Assembly (NCBI RefSeq): GCF_003265705.1
Contig: NW_020312788.1
Coordinates: 5,560,301-5,624,300, forward strand
DNA length: 64,000 nt
Reading direction: 5' to 3'
Source of the DNA: Callorhinus ursinus
Lineage: Eukaryota; Chordata; Mammalia; Carnivora; Otariidae
A model generated the notes under the pieces. That model did not search any database and was not told the origin of the DNA. It was given only the letters and a program-made list of their open reading frames with translations. This document shows, piece after piece, positions 1 through 11,831 of this stretch. Position numbers and translations under genes: made by a program. Within the stretch, counting starts at the first letter, position 1. Every line of letters starts with the position of its first letter.

Positions 1-1243
1 GAGTAAAAACCAGCAATATATTATTAATCAAACTGTGTGCACTCTAAAGCAGATGAGTTTCATCGGAGGGTATATTTTAAATATATGAATCTTATAAAAT
101 ATTTTAAGCATATTGGAAAGTGTAATAAAAATGTCCAAGAAAAAAAGAAGTAAAGCAGCCTCAGATTTTAAAAAAGTTATAGAAATTTTAAAAATAATAT
201 TAGTCATTAAGAAGTTTTATACATAATATTTTGTAACCCTTTGTTCTTCATGGTTCTCAGAAAAACTGACATGAGATACAAACTTATTTATATCTTATTA
301 AATCTATGTATATGTTCATTTAATATCATATGTATTTTGAAACAAACTAGAGTCAGACAATTTATAAACTCCAGCTTATAAATAGAAAACCTCTACCAAA
401 TGCTCAACAAACGTTCAATTCTACTGAATCTCTTCATGTTCTTTACAATGCATCTGTCACTTTCTTCATGTTAAACTATTTCTACTGAGAATTATAAATT
501 TATATTTCTCTCTCTCTCCCTCCTCCCCTTCAAGCTGGGGAGCTGTTGTTGATACAAAAACATTTTCCAGAAAATAAGTTTGACAGAGTTTAAACCTGCT
601 GCATCCCTAAGAGTTTGTAATATGAGGATGGAGAGAAAAGCTATTATATACTCTTAAAAGTTTTAAGCTTAATAAGTTTCATGCTTGAAGTGAGAAAAAT
701 GAGGAAATAAGGTAATTCACCCACAGATGGCTCGTGTTCCTTTCTTTGGCCTCTGGCACATTTCAAAAGCCCACTGATAATCTTACTTAAAACATCTGAG
801 ATTGAAAGTAATATAATCTTCAAAGTAAACAAAAATAAATGAATAAAAAGAGGATTTATTGAAAAGACATTTCATAGAATCCAAAGAAATGATTAAAAAA
901 AAAAAACACAGTTCTAAGAAATAGTCTTCCTAGCTCCACCATTAAATGGTTCAACTTTCAAATACCAATCTCTATGTCTTAAGTTCAGATTTATAAAAGA
1001 GAATCTGATTGATCCAGCTAGATCTTCATTCTTCGTCCACTGTGACCAGAAAGGTTAGGCGGCAGATCTGGAAGAATGCCTGACAAATGACCAGTCTATG
1101 GAGATATGGGGTATGAGTTGGGGGCAGTTCTCATGCGATAGACTGCTACAAGATCCAAGCTGTCCGGAACCCTTGAGAAAGGCTATATACAGATTGTCAT
1201 TCATACAATTTCACAGCAATATTTAATAAACATCTGCTGTTTT

Positions 1244-1285
1244 CCTGGTATTACTGTCTACATGGGGGTAGACAGTAATACCAGG
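1244..1285. repeat. Perfect 17-bp inverted repeat with 8-nt loop
   Basis: The left arm CCTGGTATTACTGTCTA (1244-1260) is exactly reverse-complementary to 1269-1285; the 8-nt spacer is CATGGGGG. It would form a perfect hairpin as DNA or RNA. It is too short for a microRNA precursor and has no T-tail, so no function is assigned. A short template-switch mutation would explain it. Confidence 0.9.
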
Positions 1286-2644
1286 CACTCTCCCTAATTT
1301 TGACACAAATTACTGATTAATCTTGAGCAACTGACATCAAAGTCTTCCAAAGGCGCCAAGATACATTGAAGTCTTAATGGCTAGTAACCATCCTGCAAGT
1401 AGCCACCTGGATTCTTAGACATTCTCCCACTTGTAGAAAGACAAAAACACAAGTATTAATCTGCAACAAGCCATTCTGTGACAAGTCATTATGTCATGGG
1501 ATACCTAAATGATAACCAACTTTGTCTGGTGACAAGACTTCCTCCAAATCCTGACCCCTTCTTTACGAGATCCAGATTCATATCAAACGCAAAGCCTAGC
1601 CCTGCATTGAGCATGTAACAGGCCTTAAACACACACTTACTTACTGATTGACTTCATTGCTTTATTATTTCTAGCAATTAAAATCAGGACTTATAAATGG
1701 CCCTCAAGTAAGAACTAGATTTTCAGTTTCAGATAATTATTCCAAATGCCATAAATCACTCCCAGGACTAACAAATTATTCAAGATCGTGAAGACAAGAT
1801 TGCAGGATTGTTACCTCTGCAAACTTTCTCCAATGTCTATTTCTCCAAGGTCTTTACTGCCCTCACAGAAGACTCTTCAAGCTTACCATTTTTTACTTAG
1901 TGTTGTTTTACTAGTTACTTTCCCCTGTTTGTTTGTAGCTGAGATTTAAGAGCCCTCTTTTTGTTTTTTCTCCCTGAGGTTCTGATTTTTCAGCAAGGAG
2001 TTGTGTAGACTAGCCACTTCTTTTCATTAGTGCAGTAACCAATATCTGGATGCCAGATCATTTCAGTACCATCTAGAAATAGTCATGTGCAAAGTTAAGT
2101 GGTGTGAGAATGAATCATTGTGCATTTAAAAAAAATAGGATAAAAGTCAACAAATGCCTCAGGGATTCTTTACCTACTGAGTAAGTTAGAAATTATGACT
2201 GGGTAAATTCTTGTAGGTAAGTCTACTTGATTTTTCTTCTGAGTTATTGCTAGAGATTTAATTACAATTTAAAAAGTTCAGGCTGCATGCTTCTAAAGGA
2301 AATTTCCTCTGGACAAGGGAAAACAATTGTCAATGCTTAGATCCTTATCTGATAGAGAAAGATAGTTTATTTGGAGTGCAAATGAATGAATGTACTAGTG
2401 TGAAGGATGAAGAGTGATGACTGGTTTTAATTGTTGTTTGTATGATATATGTAGCCACCCAGAGAGAAATCAGCCTCATTATTCTACAATGATAAGAGGC
2501 TTGCTGAAGAGGTACTTTCTTCCTGGCTTGTCCTCTGTGAACAATATAATTTTGGTTAGGATAGTCAGGTTTCATTTAGTTCAGCTATCTTTCTATGTGG
2601 CAGATACACCTAGAGGGACCCCGTTCCCCCTGAGTTTGCCACCC

Positions 2645-3385
2645 TGATGTAATTCCCTTTACCTAAATGTGGGCAGAACCTGTGACTTGTTTTTAACCAT
2701 TGAAATGTGGCAAAGGTGAAGGAATTTTGCATATGTAATAAAGATACTCAATTGATTTAATTTTATTTAAAAACTTTTATTTATTTATTTGTTTGTTTGT
2801 TTATTTATTTATTTTTAGAGCAGTTTTAGGTTCACAGCAAAATTGAGAGGAAGATACAGAGATTTTCCATATGCCCCTTGCCCCTACACATGCATAATCT
2901 CTCCCATCATCAACATCCTACACCAGAGTGGTACATTTGCTATAACTGATAAACCTATACTGACACACCATAATCCCCCAAGTCCATAATTCACATTATA
3001 GTTCACTCTTGGTGTTTAGCATTCTATGGGTTTGGACAAATGTATAATGATATGCATCTGCCATTACAGTGAACGTGGACACTTGAAGCAACAAAGACTC
3101 TTGCTGGCCTTGAAGAAGCAAGCCACCATGGGTTCTGTAACTGTAAGGAACTGAAATCAACCAACAACCACATGAGCTTTGAAGAGGCCCCCAAGCATCA
3201 GATGAGACCCTAGTCCTGCCCAGTATCTTGACTACAGTCTTGTGAGACCCTGAGCAGAGGACCCAGGTAAACTGTGCCCACACTCCTGACCCACAGAAAC
3301 TGTGAGATAACAAACATGTGTTATTTGAGTTACCGTATTTGTGGTTATTTGTTACTCGGCAATTGAAAACGAATGCACTATAACA
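2645..3385 (+). mobile_element. Old LTR-like (MaLR-type) repeat interrupted by an L1 fragment
   Basis: Two blocks (about 2645-2760 and 3081-3385) read as one ancient element. Its 3' part carries the typical 'acccacagaaactgtgagat' block followed by a 'gttatttgttac' motif near the end. The intervening 2765-3080 is antisense old L1. The family assignment is from memory of consensus sequences and is only tentative. Confidence 0.45.
2765..3080 (-). mobile_element. Old L1 (L1M-type) fragment
   Basis: It begins with a TTTATT/GTTT-rich tail and continues with text close to the antisense of old mammalian L1 3' sequence ('gcagttttaggttcacagca', 'gggtttggacaaatgtataa'). It sits inside the LTR-like repeat and splits it. 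It encodes nothing intact. Confidence 0.6.
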
Positions 3386-4400
3386 ATTTCTAAAGTTATT
3401 CTATGGAAAGGACAAAAAGATATTTCATTTGTTGGGTTTTAGAATGACTGAATTGAAGCATCTCGGGAAAATCTATATATGCCTTATATATTGACTATAG
3501 AGTAGGTTCTGACGTATTTCCATTTCTTTCTAAGTAAAGGTCTATGATTAAGCTCATGTTTGTGAATTTTTAGATTCTCTTGCCAAGCCCCACATTGATT
3601 TTTGTCCCAAACTGTCTGTCCTGGAATGTCCGTTTCTTGTTTCACAGAGGACTTAGGAGCAAGACCATTCTGATTTTGCTCAGAGTATAGTCTTTATCAG
3701 CCGATTCTGAGGAAGGCTTCGTTTCCTGTTTGTATGCCTTGGAAAATGCTGACTGCTGACCTTACAAATTAACCCAAGAATGGTGGTACAGTGTTATAAT
3801 TATATGGTACTAATTAGAATGTTTTGAATCAGATTTGCTTTGGGGACTATGTTTTTTTTTGAGCTAATTTTTCTCTGCCACAATTGGGATCTGTTGTTTA
3901 CAATAGCAATAGCAGGACATTCTCTTTGTAGGAAGAGTAACTTAATGTGTGTGTTGAAGCTAAAAATAAATCTTTCACACATGTGAAAGCATGACCCTTC
4001 CTGGGTGACTTTGTTAAAACCCCTGGCCACAGTAGCTCAGGGAGATTATTGTCTAATTATTTTATTCCTGATACTACTTCAACAAATATAGCTTTATTAA
4101 TGAATAAATTATGAGGTATTTCATTAATTAGAGAAAGAATTTAAGACATGGGCTGAGTTGGACAACCAGATTTTACTGTGCTCATGAAAATATGGATAAA
4201 CACTTCAAGACCCTCTCAAGTACTTATAGTAATAATGAAAAGTTATTTGAAACTCTCTACTTGGACATTTTGTTCATCCAGTTTTATGTGACTCTCTGAA
4301 ATGTTTTCCATTCACCATTTCCTTGGCTTCATAATTTATTTGTGTTGGTTTGAATTTTCAACTATGAAGTCTTCAATGTTCAAGGAAAGAAATATTTTCT

Positions 4401-4610
4401 TTTTTTAATTTTTTAAGATTTTATTTATTTATTTGACAGAGAGAGAGAGAGAGAGAGTGAGAGCAGGAACACAAGCAGGGGGAGTGGGAGAGGGAGAGGC
4501 AGGCTTCCCGCCAAGCGGGGAGCCCGATGCGGGGCTTGATCCCAAGACCCTGGGATCACGACCTGAGCTGAAGGCAGACGCTTAACGACTGAGCCACCCA
4601 GGCGCCCCAG
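4401..4610 (-). mobile_element. CAN-SINE (tRNA-Lys-derived)
   Basis: Reverse-oriented SINE: the T-rich tail and (GA)n tract lie at the low end and the tRNA-derived head GAGCCACCCAGGCGCCCC at 4591-4608. It is flanked by 15-bp target-site duplications, 4386-4400 and 4611-4625, with one mismatch. Confidence 0.95.
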
Positions 4611-4869
4611 AAAGAAATACTTTCTTAATAAAGATGCTTCACAAACTGCTTTTTCCTAAAGAGATACATTCAAATGTAAAACATTGTTTTCCAGAAATGT
4701 TTCCAAAAGGTACAGTTGCTTCTATTTTTTCACATCAAAAATAGATGCAAAATAAGCACAAAATAATCTGCAAAGGTAACTAACTCTCTTACTCCACCAA
4801 AAAATGCTAGTCATGTTTCTTAATGGAAGTAGCGCCCCCTAGTGGGTAGTGTTGCAATAATATTAACTT

Positions 4870-5460
4870 TTTTTCAGATAAATTTTCATTGACCTGAAAT
4901 TCACGTAATTATATTAAAGTGTGCTATTCAGTGGCATTTAGTGTACTCACAATGTTGTGCAACCACAACCTATCTGTAGTTTTAAAACCTTTAAATAGCC
5001 TCAGAAAACACTCCCTAACTAGTAAGTAATCACTCCTTATTCTGCCCTCAGCATCCCGTAGTAAGCTCTAACCTGCTTTCTGTCTGTATGGACTTGCTTA
5101 TTCTGGATATGTCACATAAAAGAAATCATACAATACCTTTTATTTTGGCCTCTTTCATTTAGCATGATGCTATTGAGGTCAATTCAAGTTGTAATATGTA
5201 TCAGTACTTCATTCCTTTTTATTTTTGAATAATAGTTCATTGTATGTATATTCTACAGTTTACCTATTCATCCAATGATGGGCATTTGGGTTGTTTCCAC
5301 CTTTTTTCTGTTATGAGTAATGCTGTTACAAACATTTGTGTACAAATTTCTGTGTGTGCGTATGTTTTCATTTTTCTTGGGTGTATGCCTATGAGTGGAT
5401 ACTGGATTGTATGGTAATTCTGTGTTTAACTTTTTGAGGAACCACCAAAAAAGGCCAACC
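4870..5460 (-). mobile_element. Old L1 3' region, antisense to + strand
   Basis: The + strand reads as the antisense of the L1 ORF2 end/3' region, for example 'catccaatgatgggcatttg' followed by 'ggttgtttccacc' and later 'ggatactggattgtatggta'. It is heavily diverged and has no usable open frame. Confidence 0.7.
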
Positions 5461-5639
5461 AAGACACATCAGAATATGGTTTCCTAAAATATTGGTTGGT
5501 ATTACAAAAGAACGTTTCTTAGTATTGGAAAATAATGGCAATAGTTATAAGCCCACTCATAGTTCCTTCTAATAATGCAATCTTTTATAGGAAGCCTTTC
5601 TAGAATGGAGCATAGGGTGATAATTCCTCTCACCCCCTA

Positions 5640-7900
5640 AAGATTGGCTTCAATAATAGATTATAAAATTTATCAATTAAAAATGTGCGATGTATTTATG
5701 TAGAAAAAACAGACAATAAATCAATAAAGATGAATTTGAATGACATGATCAATAAGCTTGATCTATTAAACATATATAAAACATTGCAATAACAAAGTAG
5801 TCCCCCAAAGCTAAATGATTAAAATTATGCAGATTATATTATCTGAACAAAGGGAAAATTAATTATAAGTCAAAACAAACAACTAAAAAATTTCTCAAAT
5901 ATTTGGAAATTAAGCAGTACTCTTCTAAATTTCTAATCAAATAAGAAGAAATCACAATAGAAATTAGAAAACATTTTTAACTGAATGGTAACAAAAGAAA
6001 ATATAACAAAATTTGTGGAATGTTATTAAAGCCATGTTTAGAGAGAAATTTATAGCCTAGCTTAAGTGCATTTACTAAAAAAAGAATAAAGGCTGAAATT
6101 TTTTAAATAATTTACAAAATAACAGTAAATTAGAACCAATGAAATAGAAGTAAGGAAATTATAAATATAAAAGCAACCAAAATGAATAATGAAACAGAAA
6201 AAGACATACTGTAGAGAAGATTTAAAAAGCCAAAATTTGGTTCTTAATATATAATAACATAATACAATGTAATATAATATTAATATCATTAATATCAGGG
6301 GAAAAAGGTCTTTACTACAGATCCTACAGAGTTTTAAAAGATAATATAAAGTAATAAGTAACTTTATGTGAATAAAATTGAAATCTTATTTGAAATGTTA
6401 AATCGTTAGAAAAAAATAGTTTTATGGCAACTGAAACCAGAAGAAACAGCAAAGCTAAATGGCCCTCTATCTATTAAAGAAAATAAATACATGATTAAAA
6501 AATTGGATCACGCTCAGAAGCAAATCAGGCTCAGAAGACTTCATAAGTCACCCAAATATTAAGGACAAATTAACACCTATATTATTTAATCTCTAACAAA
6601 GGACAAAAAAAGAGAAAACTTTTCCCAACTTGTTTTAAGAGCAAACCATAACCCTATGATCTAAACCTGACAAGTACATTAAAAGAAATATTGTGAGCCA
6701 AGCTATTTCACAGATTTAGGTGTGAGAATATGAAACAAAATATTAAAGAGCTAAATATTGTAATATATGAAACTGATAATGTAAATGACCAAACTGGATC
6801 AAATTCCAGGATAATAATTAGGATTAATGTTCTAAAAGCAATCAATACCATTTACCATAACACCAAAGTAAAGAATAATAACAATAATATGATTGTCTAA
6901 ATAAGGTACAATAAAAATTTAATAAAGTTCAGTGTGCACTAATGATTTTGAAAACTCTTAGAAGATTAGGAATTGCAGTGATTTTCTTTAAGTTGATAAT
7001 GAGTATCTATTTTATTTTATTTTATTTTTTTAAAGATTTTATTTGACAGAGAGAGACAACACAAGCAGGGGGAGTGGGAGAGAGAGAAACAGGCTTCCTG
7101 CAGAGCAGAGAGCCAGATGTGGGGCTCGATCCCAGGAGTCTGGGATCATGACCTGAGCTAAAGGCAGACGCTTAATGACTGAGCCACGCAGGCGCCCGAT
7201 AATGAGTATCTATTTTAAAAACCTATATCAAACAACGTACTTAATCATAGTAGAATTGAAAAAAGCAGAAATCAATGAATAGAAAGCTGAAAAACTGTAG
7301 AGAAAATCAATAAACCAAAAGTTGGTGTTTTGAATATATTAATAAAGTTGAAGAATCCTTAGATAAGCCAATCAAGAAAAAGATAAATTACAGATTTTCA
7401 GTACCAGAAGGGAAAAAAGAGATATGACTAGTGATGCCACAGATATTGAGAGCATAATAATGGAATTACATGAACCATTTATGCAGTAAGTTCAATAACT
7501 TGGATGAACAAATTCTTTAAAAAAAATGCAACTTACCAAAACAAAAAATGGGAAAAATCATAATAGACCTATATCTATTAAAGGAACAAATATCTTTAAT
7601 TAAAAACTTTCCCACAAAGACTCAAGTTCCATATGGCTTTCCAAATGAATTCTGTCAATATATAAGGGAGAAATAATTCCACTCTTACAGAAATTCTTTC
7701 AGAAATGGACAATTTCTAACTTGTTTTATGAAGCCAGCATTATCCTGATACCAAAAGCTGACATATTACCCAGAAAAAACGCTAAAAATAAGAAAGAGAC
7801 AATAAAAAACATGGGAGAAAGATTTAGAAATTTAACATATAATCCTCAGGAGTTCCAGATGGGGAAAATAGAAGAATACAGGATGAGGAAATATTTGTTT
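5640..7900 (+). mobile_element. Degenerate L1 ORF2 fragments (two overlapping copies)
   Basis: A-rich L1 ORF2-like DNA on the + strand. The same ORF2 region appears twice: about 6010-6560 ('gagagaaatttatagcct', 'ccaaaatttggttctt') and about 7240-7780 ('gaaaatcaataaaccaaaag', 'agccagcattatcctgatac'). This indicates two old L1 insertions or a rearranged one. Both are riddled with stops and frameshifts. A SINE at 7015-7197 separates them. Confidence 0.65.
7015..7197 (-). mobile_element. CAN-SINE
   Basis: Reverse-oriented SINE with its head ending GAGCCACGCAGGCGCCC. It is bounded by a perfect 20-bp target-site duplication (6995-7014 and 7198-7217), which implies a fairly recent insertion into older L1 DNA. 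Confidence 0.95.
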
Positions 7901-8083
7901 GCTGAAAGCTGAGGATTTTCCTGGAATTTTCTGAATTATAGATATTAATAAATATGCCAATCCTCAAATTACAGTAGCATAAATTCTGAGGCATATTAAT
8001 AAAAGTAATTTCATAAATAGACTCAAAAATTAGAAAACACCAAAATAATTATAATCTAAACTATTCCATTAAAAATATGGCTG

Positions 8084-8280
8084 GGGGCACCTTGGTGGCT
8101 CAGTTGGTTAAGCATCTGACTCATGATTTCAGCTCAGGTCATGATCTCATGGGTTGGGAGTTTGAGTCCCACATGGGGCTCTGCACTCAGCGCGGAGTCC
8201 GCTTGGGAGTCTCTCTCCCCGCCCCTCCCCCCACTCATGCTCTCTCTGCTTCTCTCTCTCTAAAATAAATAAATATTTTT
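8084..8280 (+). mobile_element. CAN-SINE
   Basis: Forward copy starting GGGGCACCTTGGTGGCTCAG and ending in a TCTCTCT/AAATAAATAAAT tail. The 13-bp duplication AAAAATATGGCTG occurs at 8071-8083 and 8281-8293. Confidence 0.95.
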
Positions 8281-8385
8281 AAAAATATGGCTGAAATAAA
8301 GCCATTTTCAGAAAAAAGAAAAAAGAGTCTGCTACCCACAGATATTACTACTAGAATTCCTTATATATTTCAAGAAGGAAATAGA

Positions 8386-8570
8386 GGGCACCTGGGTGGC
8401 ACAGTCAGTTAAGCGACGACTCTTGATTTCGGGTCAGGTCATGATCTCAGGGTTGTGAGATTAAGTCCCACATCGGGCTCCGTGCTCAGGTGCTTAGGGT
8501 GGAGTCTGTTTTGGACTCTCTCTCTCTCCCTGTGCCCCCCCCAATAAATAAATCTTAAAAAAGAAAAAAA
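8386..8570 (+). mobile_element. CAN-SINE
   Basis: Forward copy with the head GGGCACCTGGGTGGCACAG and an A-rich tail. The 14-bp duplication AAGAAGGAAATAGA occurs at 8372-8385 and 8571-8584. It lies only about 100 bp from the preceding SINE, in the same orientation. Confidence 0.95.
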
Positions 8571-9289
8571 AAGAAGGAAATAGAACACAAAAATGAAGAA
8601 GTAGACAGAAGAAACATATTTTAGGAAAGATTAACAAGTAAGTCTAACTAAGCACTGACTATACAAATTCATAATAATATTGTTTAATATGTTGGGCGTC
8701 AGACAAAGTAAAATTAAAATAGTAGACAAAAATCATATCAAAAGTGGGCAATAATATGTACTGAGTTTAGGGAACTTCATTGTTCCATATAAGGGTACAA
8801 CTGCTGATTTTATTTCACTAGTTAAGTATGCATGTTAAAATTTAAGAGCGATCGCTTACTTAAAAATTGAAAAAAACAACAAGAGAAAAGGAAGGAAGGG
8901 AAGAAGGGAGAGAGGGAGGAAGATGTGTAGCTTACTAACTAGTACAGATGCGGGAGAGAGAGTAAACAATAAAATTAATCCAAAAGAGGACAAAAAGGGA
9001 AGGAAGAAAAAAGAAAAACTTGACAAAAAGCACAGAATAAGGTAATAAAAATAAAATAAAATATATCTTTGTATAAAATAAATACAAGTAGATTAAGATA
9101 GGCTATTAACAGAAAATGTTAGGTTTTTTTTAAATCTATGTATATTCTTTTAAAAATATATACCGAAAGATAAGAACACAGACATCTTTAAAAATAAAGA
9201 GATGGGAAAATGAGATCTCTGTGAAATATTAGCAGAAAGAATGGTCAGTGTAGTCTTCTTACTATCAAATTAAATAGGGACAGATATAT

Positions 9290-9420
9290 CTCATTTCCCT
9301 GCCATTGTACTGCTCAGGAGCAATCAATCATTCCTCATTGTCAACAGAATAAATCTCAGGCTCTTTAGCATGACATTCAAGGTTCTTCACCTCTGGCTAT
9401 ACCCTTCTTTTGGACATCTA
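9290..9420. mobile_element. L2-like LINE scrap
   Basis: Text such as 'ttagcatgacattcaaggtt' next to 'cttcacctctggctat' matches the familiar L2 3'-end pattern. It is short and diverged. Confidence 0.45.
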
Positions 9421-9606
9421 ATTTCATTTTTGATCTCACAGTTCCTATTACAAAGTTAATATGTGGTAGACACTCAAATATTTATTTAGTTCAGATGACA
9501 GGAAAAGAAAAACCATTATTGATGCAATCATTTTAACATTTAGTTGCATAATGTCCTCTTCACCTTTTTCAAAGGTATTTTTTCTTTAAAAAAAGAAGAG
9601 AGGAGA

Positions 9607-9801
9607 GGGCGCCTGGGTGGCTCAGTGGTTAAGCTGCTGCTTTCAGCTCAGGTCATGGTCCCAGGGTCCTGGGATTGAGCCCCACATCAGGCTTCCTGCT
9701 CCGCGGGAAGCCTGCCTCTCCCTCTCCCACTCCCCCTGCTTGTGTTCCCTCTCTCGCTGTCTCTGTCTCTGTCAAATAAATAAATAAAATTTAAAAAAAA
9801 T
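9607..9801 (+). mobile_element. CAN-SINE
   Basis: Forward copy (GGCGCCTGGGTGGCTCAGTG) with a well-kept body and a short AAATAAATAAAAT tail. Its A-rich ~18-bp duplication occurs at about 9589-9606 and 9802-9819. It forms an inverted pair with the next SINE. Confidence 0.95.
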
Positions 9802-9872
9802 AAAAAAGAAGAGAGGAGAAACATGTTTGCATTGTGTGTCTAACATATTGACAATTAAGCAAAATTTCTTTT

Positions 9873-10063
9873 TTTTTTTTAAGATTTTATTTATTCGAGA
9901 GAGAGAAAATGAGAGACAGAGAGCACGAGAGGGAAGAGGGTCAGAGGGAGAAGCAGACTCCCCGCTGAGCAGGGAGCCCGATGCGGGACTCGATCCCGGG
10001 ACTCCAGGATCACGACCTGAGCCGAAGGCAGTCGCTTAACCAACTGAGCCACCCAGGTGCCCC
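9873..10063 (-). mobile_element. CAN-SINE
   Basis: Reverse copy with an extended T-run, (GA)n and the head GAGCCACCCAGGTGCCCC. The 17-bp duplication TAAGCAAAATTTCTTTT occurs at 9856-9872 and 10064-10080. It is 71 bp from the forward SINE, so transcripts could fold into a long hairpin. Confidence 0.95.
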
Positions 10064-10439
10064 TAAGCAAAATTTCTTTTCCTATGCCTTTTCTTTCCCC
10101 CTTCCTTCACTATTGCTGTTGGTATTAACAGCAAGACCTTTTTCCAGAGGATAATTTATAAAGCATCCCTTCCCATTTTTATACTCTCCTCCCTCCCTCT
10201 ACTTCCCCCCGTTGTTTTCCCCTCTTTCCTTCTCCTCTGCATTTTCATCCCCCCTTATTTTCTCCTCTCTTCTCTTTGTAAATTGATCTGTACTATACAG
10301 AACTCAGGAGAACATGTGATTATGAGAAGTGCCCCCAGAATAAAGAAGTAGAGAATGGAAGTCTTTCCTCTTTAGATTTGTGACTTGATAATGACAAACT
10401 GAATGTATGTTTTTTGTGGATTACCCCTCATTGGTCCAG

Positions 10440-10995
10440 ATTAATGGTTTTTACCCAACAGGGCATGTAGGATTCACCTGAAAAAGTATTTTATGAATCC
10501 ATACTGTTTTCCAAACCACCTGCATATTCATCTAACCCAGTATGCACTAGGAATAATTGGGGTGCATGTTGTGTGGGTGTATAGTTTGAAAAAGCTCTTA
10601 AAAACAATACTGATAGAATTCCCTTTTACCACCTATAGTCTTAGAAGAGAACCCCTGATATATAAATAGATCAATGTCAATTCCTTGCACTACAAGATAA
10701 ACACCTCAAAAGCCACCATATTGGAAGCCTTATTTTATACGCAATGAATTATATAATGAAACTCTGAAACAGGAAAGGGGCATTTTCTGTAAAATATTTT
10801 TTTCCTTTTGGGGATAGAGACCCTAACTCACTGGCTTTAACTCACGAATCAGCATCAGTGGTAAGCCTTAAAAAAATTAGAGGCTTAAGTCTCATCCCCA
10901 GAAATATGAGTTCAATTGGTCTGGTCTTGGTCCATGCACTGGAATTTTTAAAAAAGCTTCTCAGATAATTCTAATAGGCAATCAGAACTGAGAAA
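10440..10995 (-). mobile_element. MER5-like hAT (Charlie) remnants
   Basis: Two patches (about 10440-10600 and 10840-10995) resemble the antisense of MER5A, for example 'aaaaagcttctcagataatt' and 'gcaatcagaactgagaaac'. They are diverged; family and boundaries are tentative. Confidence 0.4.
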
Positions 10996-11130
10996 CATTT
11001 CCCAAACTGCTCATAAGTAGAAAAACCAAATCTGTGGTTTTGTTAATATGGTATGAAAAGTTGAGATCTAAGCTCACTTAGAATTTTTGTCAAGGAAATT
11101 GTAGACATGAATATGATGATACTCAATGGA

Positions 11131-11328
11131 TTTTTTTTAAAAGACTTTATTTATTTATTTGACAGAGAGAGACACAGCAAGAGAGGGAACACAAGCAGGG
11201 GGAGTGGGAGAGGGAGAAGCAGGCTTCCCGCCGAGCAGGGAGCCCGATGCGGGGCTCGATCCCAGGACCCTGGGATCATGACTTGAGCTGAAGGCAGACA
11301 CTTAACAACGGAGCCACCCAGGCACCCC
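11131..11328 (-). mobile_element. CAN-SINE
   Basis: Reverse copy with TTTATTTATTTGACAGAGAG at the tail side and a GAGCCACCCAGGCACCCC head. The flanking duplication is weak ('atggattttttt' on both sides). Together with the forward SINE at 11522 it makes a second inverted pair. Confidence 0.9.
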
Positions 11329-11521
11329 ATTCTATGGATTTTTTATAGTGACAACAAATTATTAGGGGTTTAGGCACACAGAGCCCTTGTTCTACAGAAT
11401 GTAATTAATAAGAGATTGGGTGAACAGAAAAGAAACAAGAAAAGTATCCTGAATGAAAAACAAGAGCCAAAGAAAGGAATGGAAAAGTATATAGGAAAGT
11501 AGATCAAGAATACATAAGGAA

Positions 11522-11728
11522 GGGCTCCTGGGTGGCTCAGGTGGTTGGTTAAGCATCTGCCTTCGGCTCAGGTCATGGTCCCAGGGTCCTGGGATCGAGC
11601 CCCGCATCGGGCTCCCTGCTCCGCGGGAAGCCCGCTTCTCCCTCTCCCACTCCCCCTGCTTGCCGCTCTCCTGCTCTCTCACTCTCACTCTCTGTCAAAT
11701 AAATAAACAAAGTCTTAAAAAAAAAAAA
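11522..11728 (+). mobile_element. CAN-SINE
   Basis: Forward copy (GGGCTCCTGGGTGGCTCAGG) ending in AAATAAACAAAGTCTT and poly(A). The imperfect duplication 'aagaatacataaggaag' / 'aagaatacacagggaag' flanks it. It lies just beyond the predicted SCN2A cleavage site. Confidence 0.93.
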
Positions 11729-11825
11729 AGAATACACAGGGAAGAAACTAAAGTGAAAAGGAGAACAAAACAAAACAGTAGATGGGAAGGAGAAAGGACA
11801 CACAACTTAAAATGTTAGTCAATTT

Positions 11826-11831
11826 TTTATT
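11826..11831 (-). terminator. Candidate SCN2A polyadenylation signal AATAAA
   Basis: The + strand TTTATT reads AATAAA on the gene strand. A GU-rich element follows 20-40 nt downstream on the gene strand, and a SINE begins beyond it. This is the best distal candidate among several AATAAA/ATTAAA words in the 3' UTR. Confidence 0.6.

Larger units (their letters stand above)
1..11807. other. Intergenic region downstream of SCN2A
   Basis: No coding exon was recognised here on either strand; the open frames are short and unconserved-looking. The stretch holds eight CAN-SINEs (from 4.4 kb on), old L1 fragments (2.8-3.1, 4.9-5.5, 5.6-7.9 kb), an LTR-like repeat split by L1 (2.6-3.4 kb), L2/MER5-like scraps (9.3-9.4, 10.4-11.0 kb) and a perfect inverted repeat (1244-1285). 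From 1 to about 2640 nothing can be firmly named, though 1500-1960 looks like a decayed interspersed repeat. In human the gene downstream of SCN2A is CSRNP3 (established synteny); none of its exons is visible. Confidence 0.8.

Noticed and set aside
9827..10039. Arg/Glu-rich ORFs over SINEs (also at 11392-11803, 15833-16027, 47343-47678, 48624-48872)
   Set aside because: They are translations of CAN-SINE bodies and (GA)n tails, not genes.
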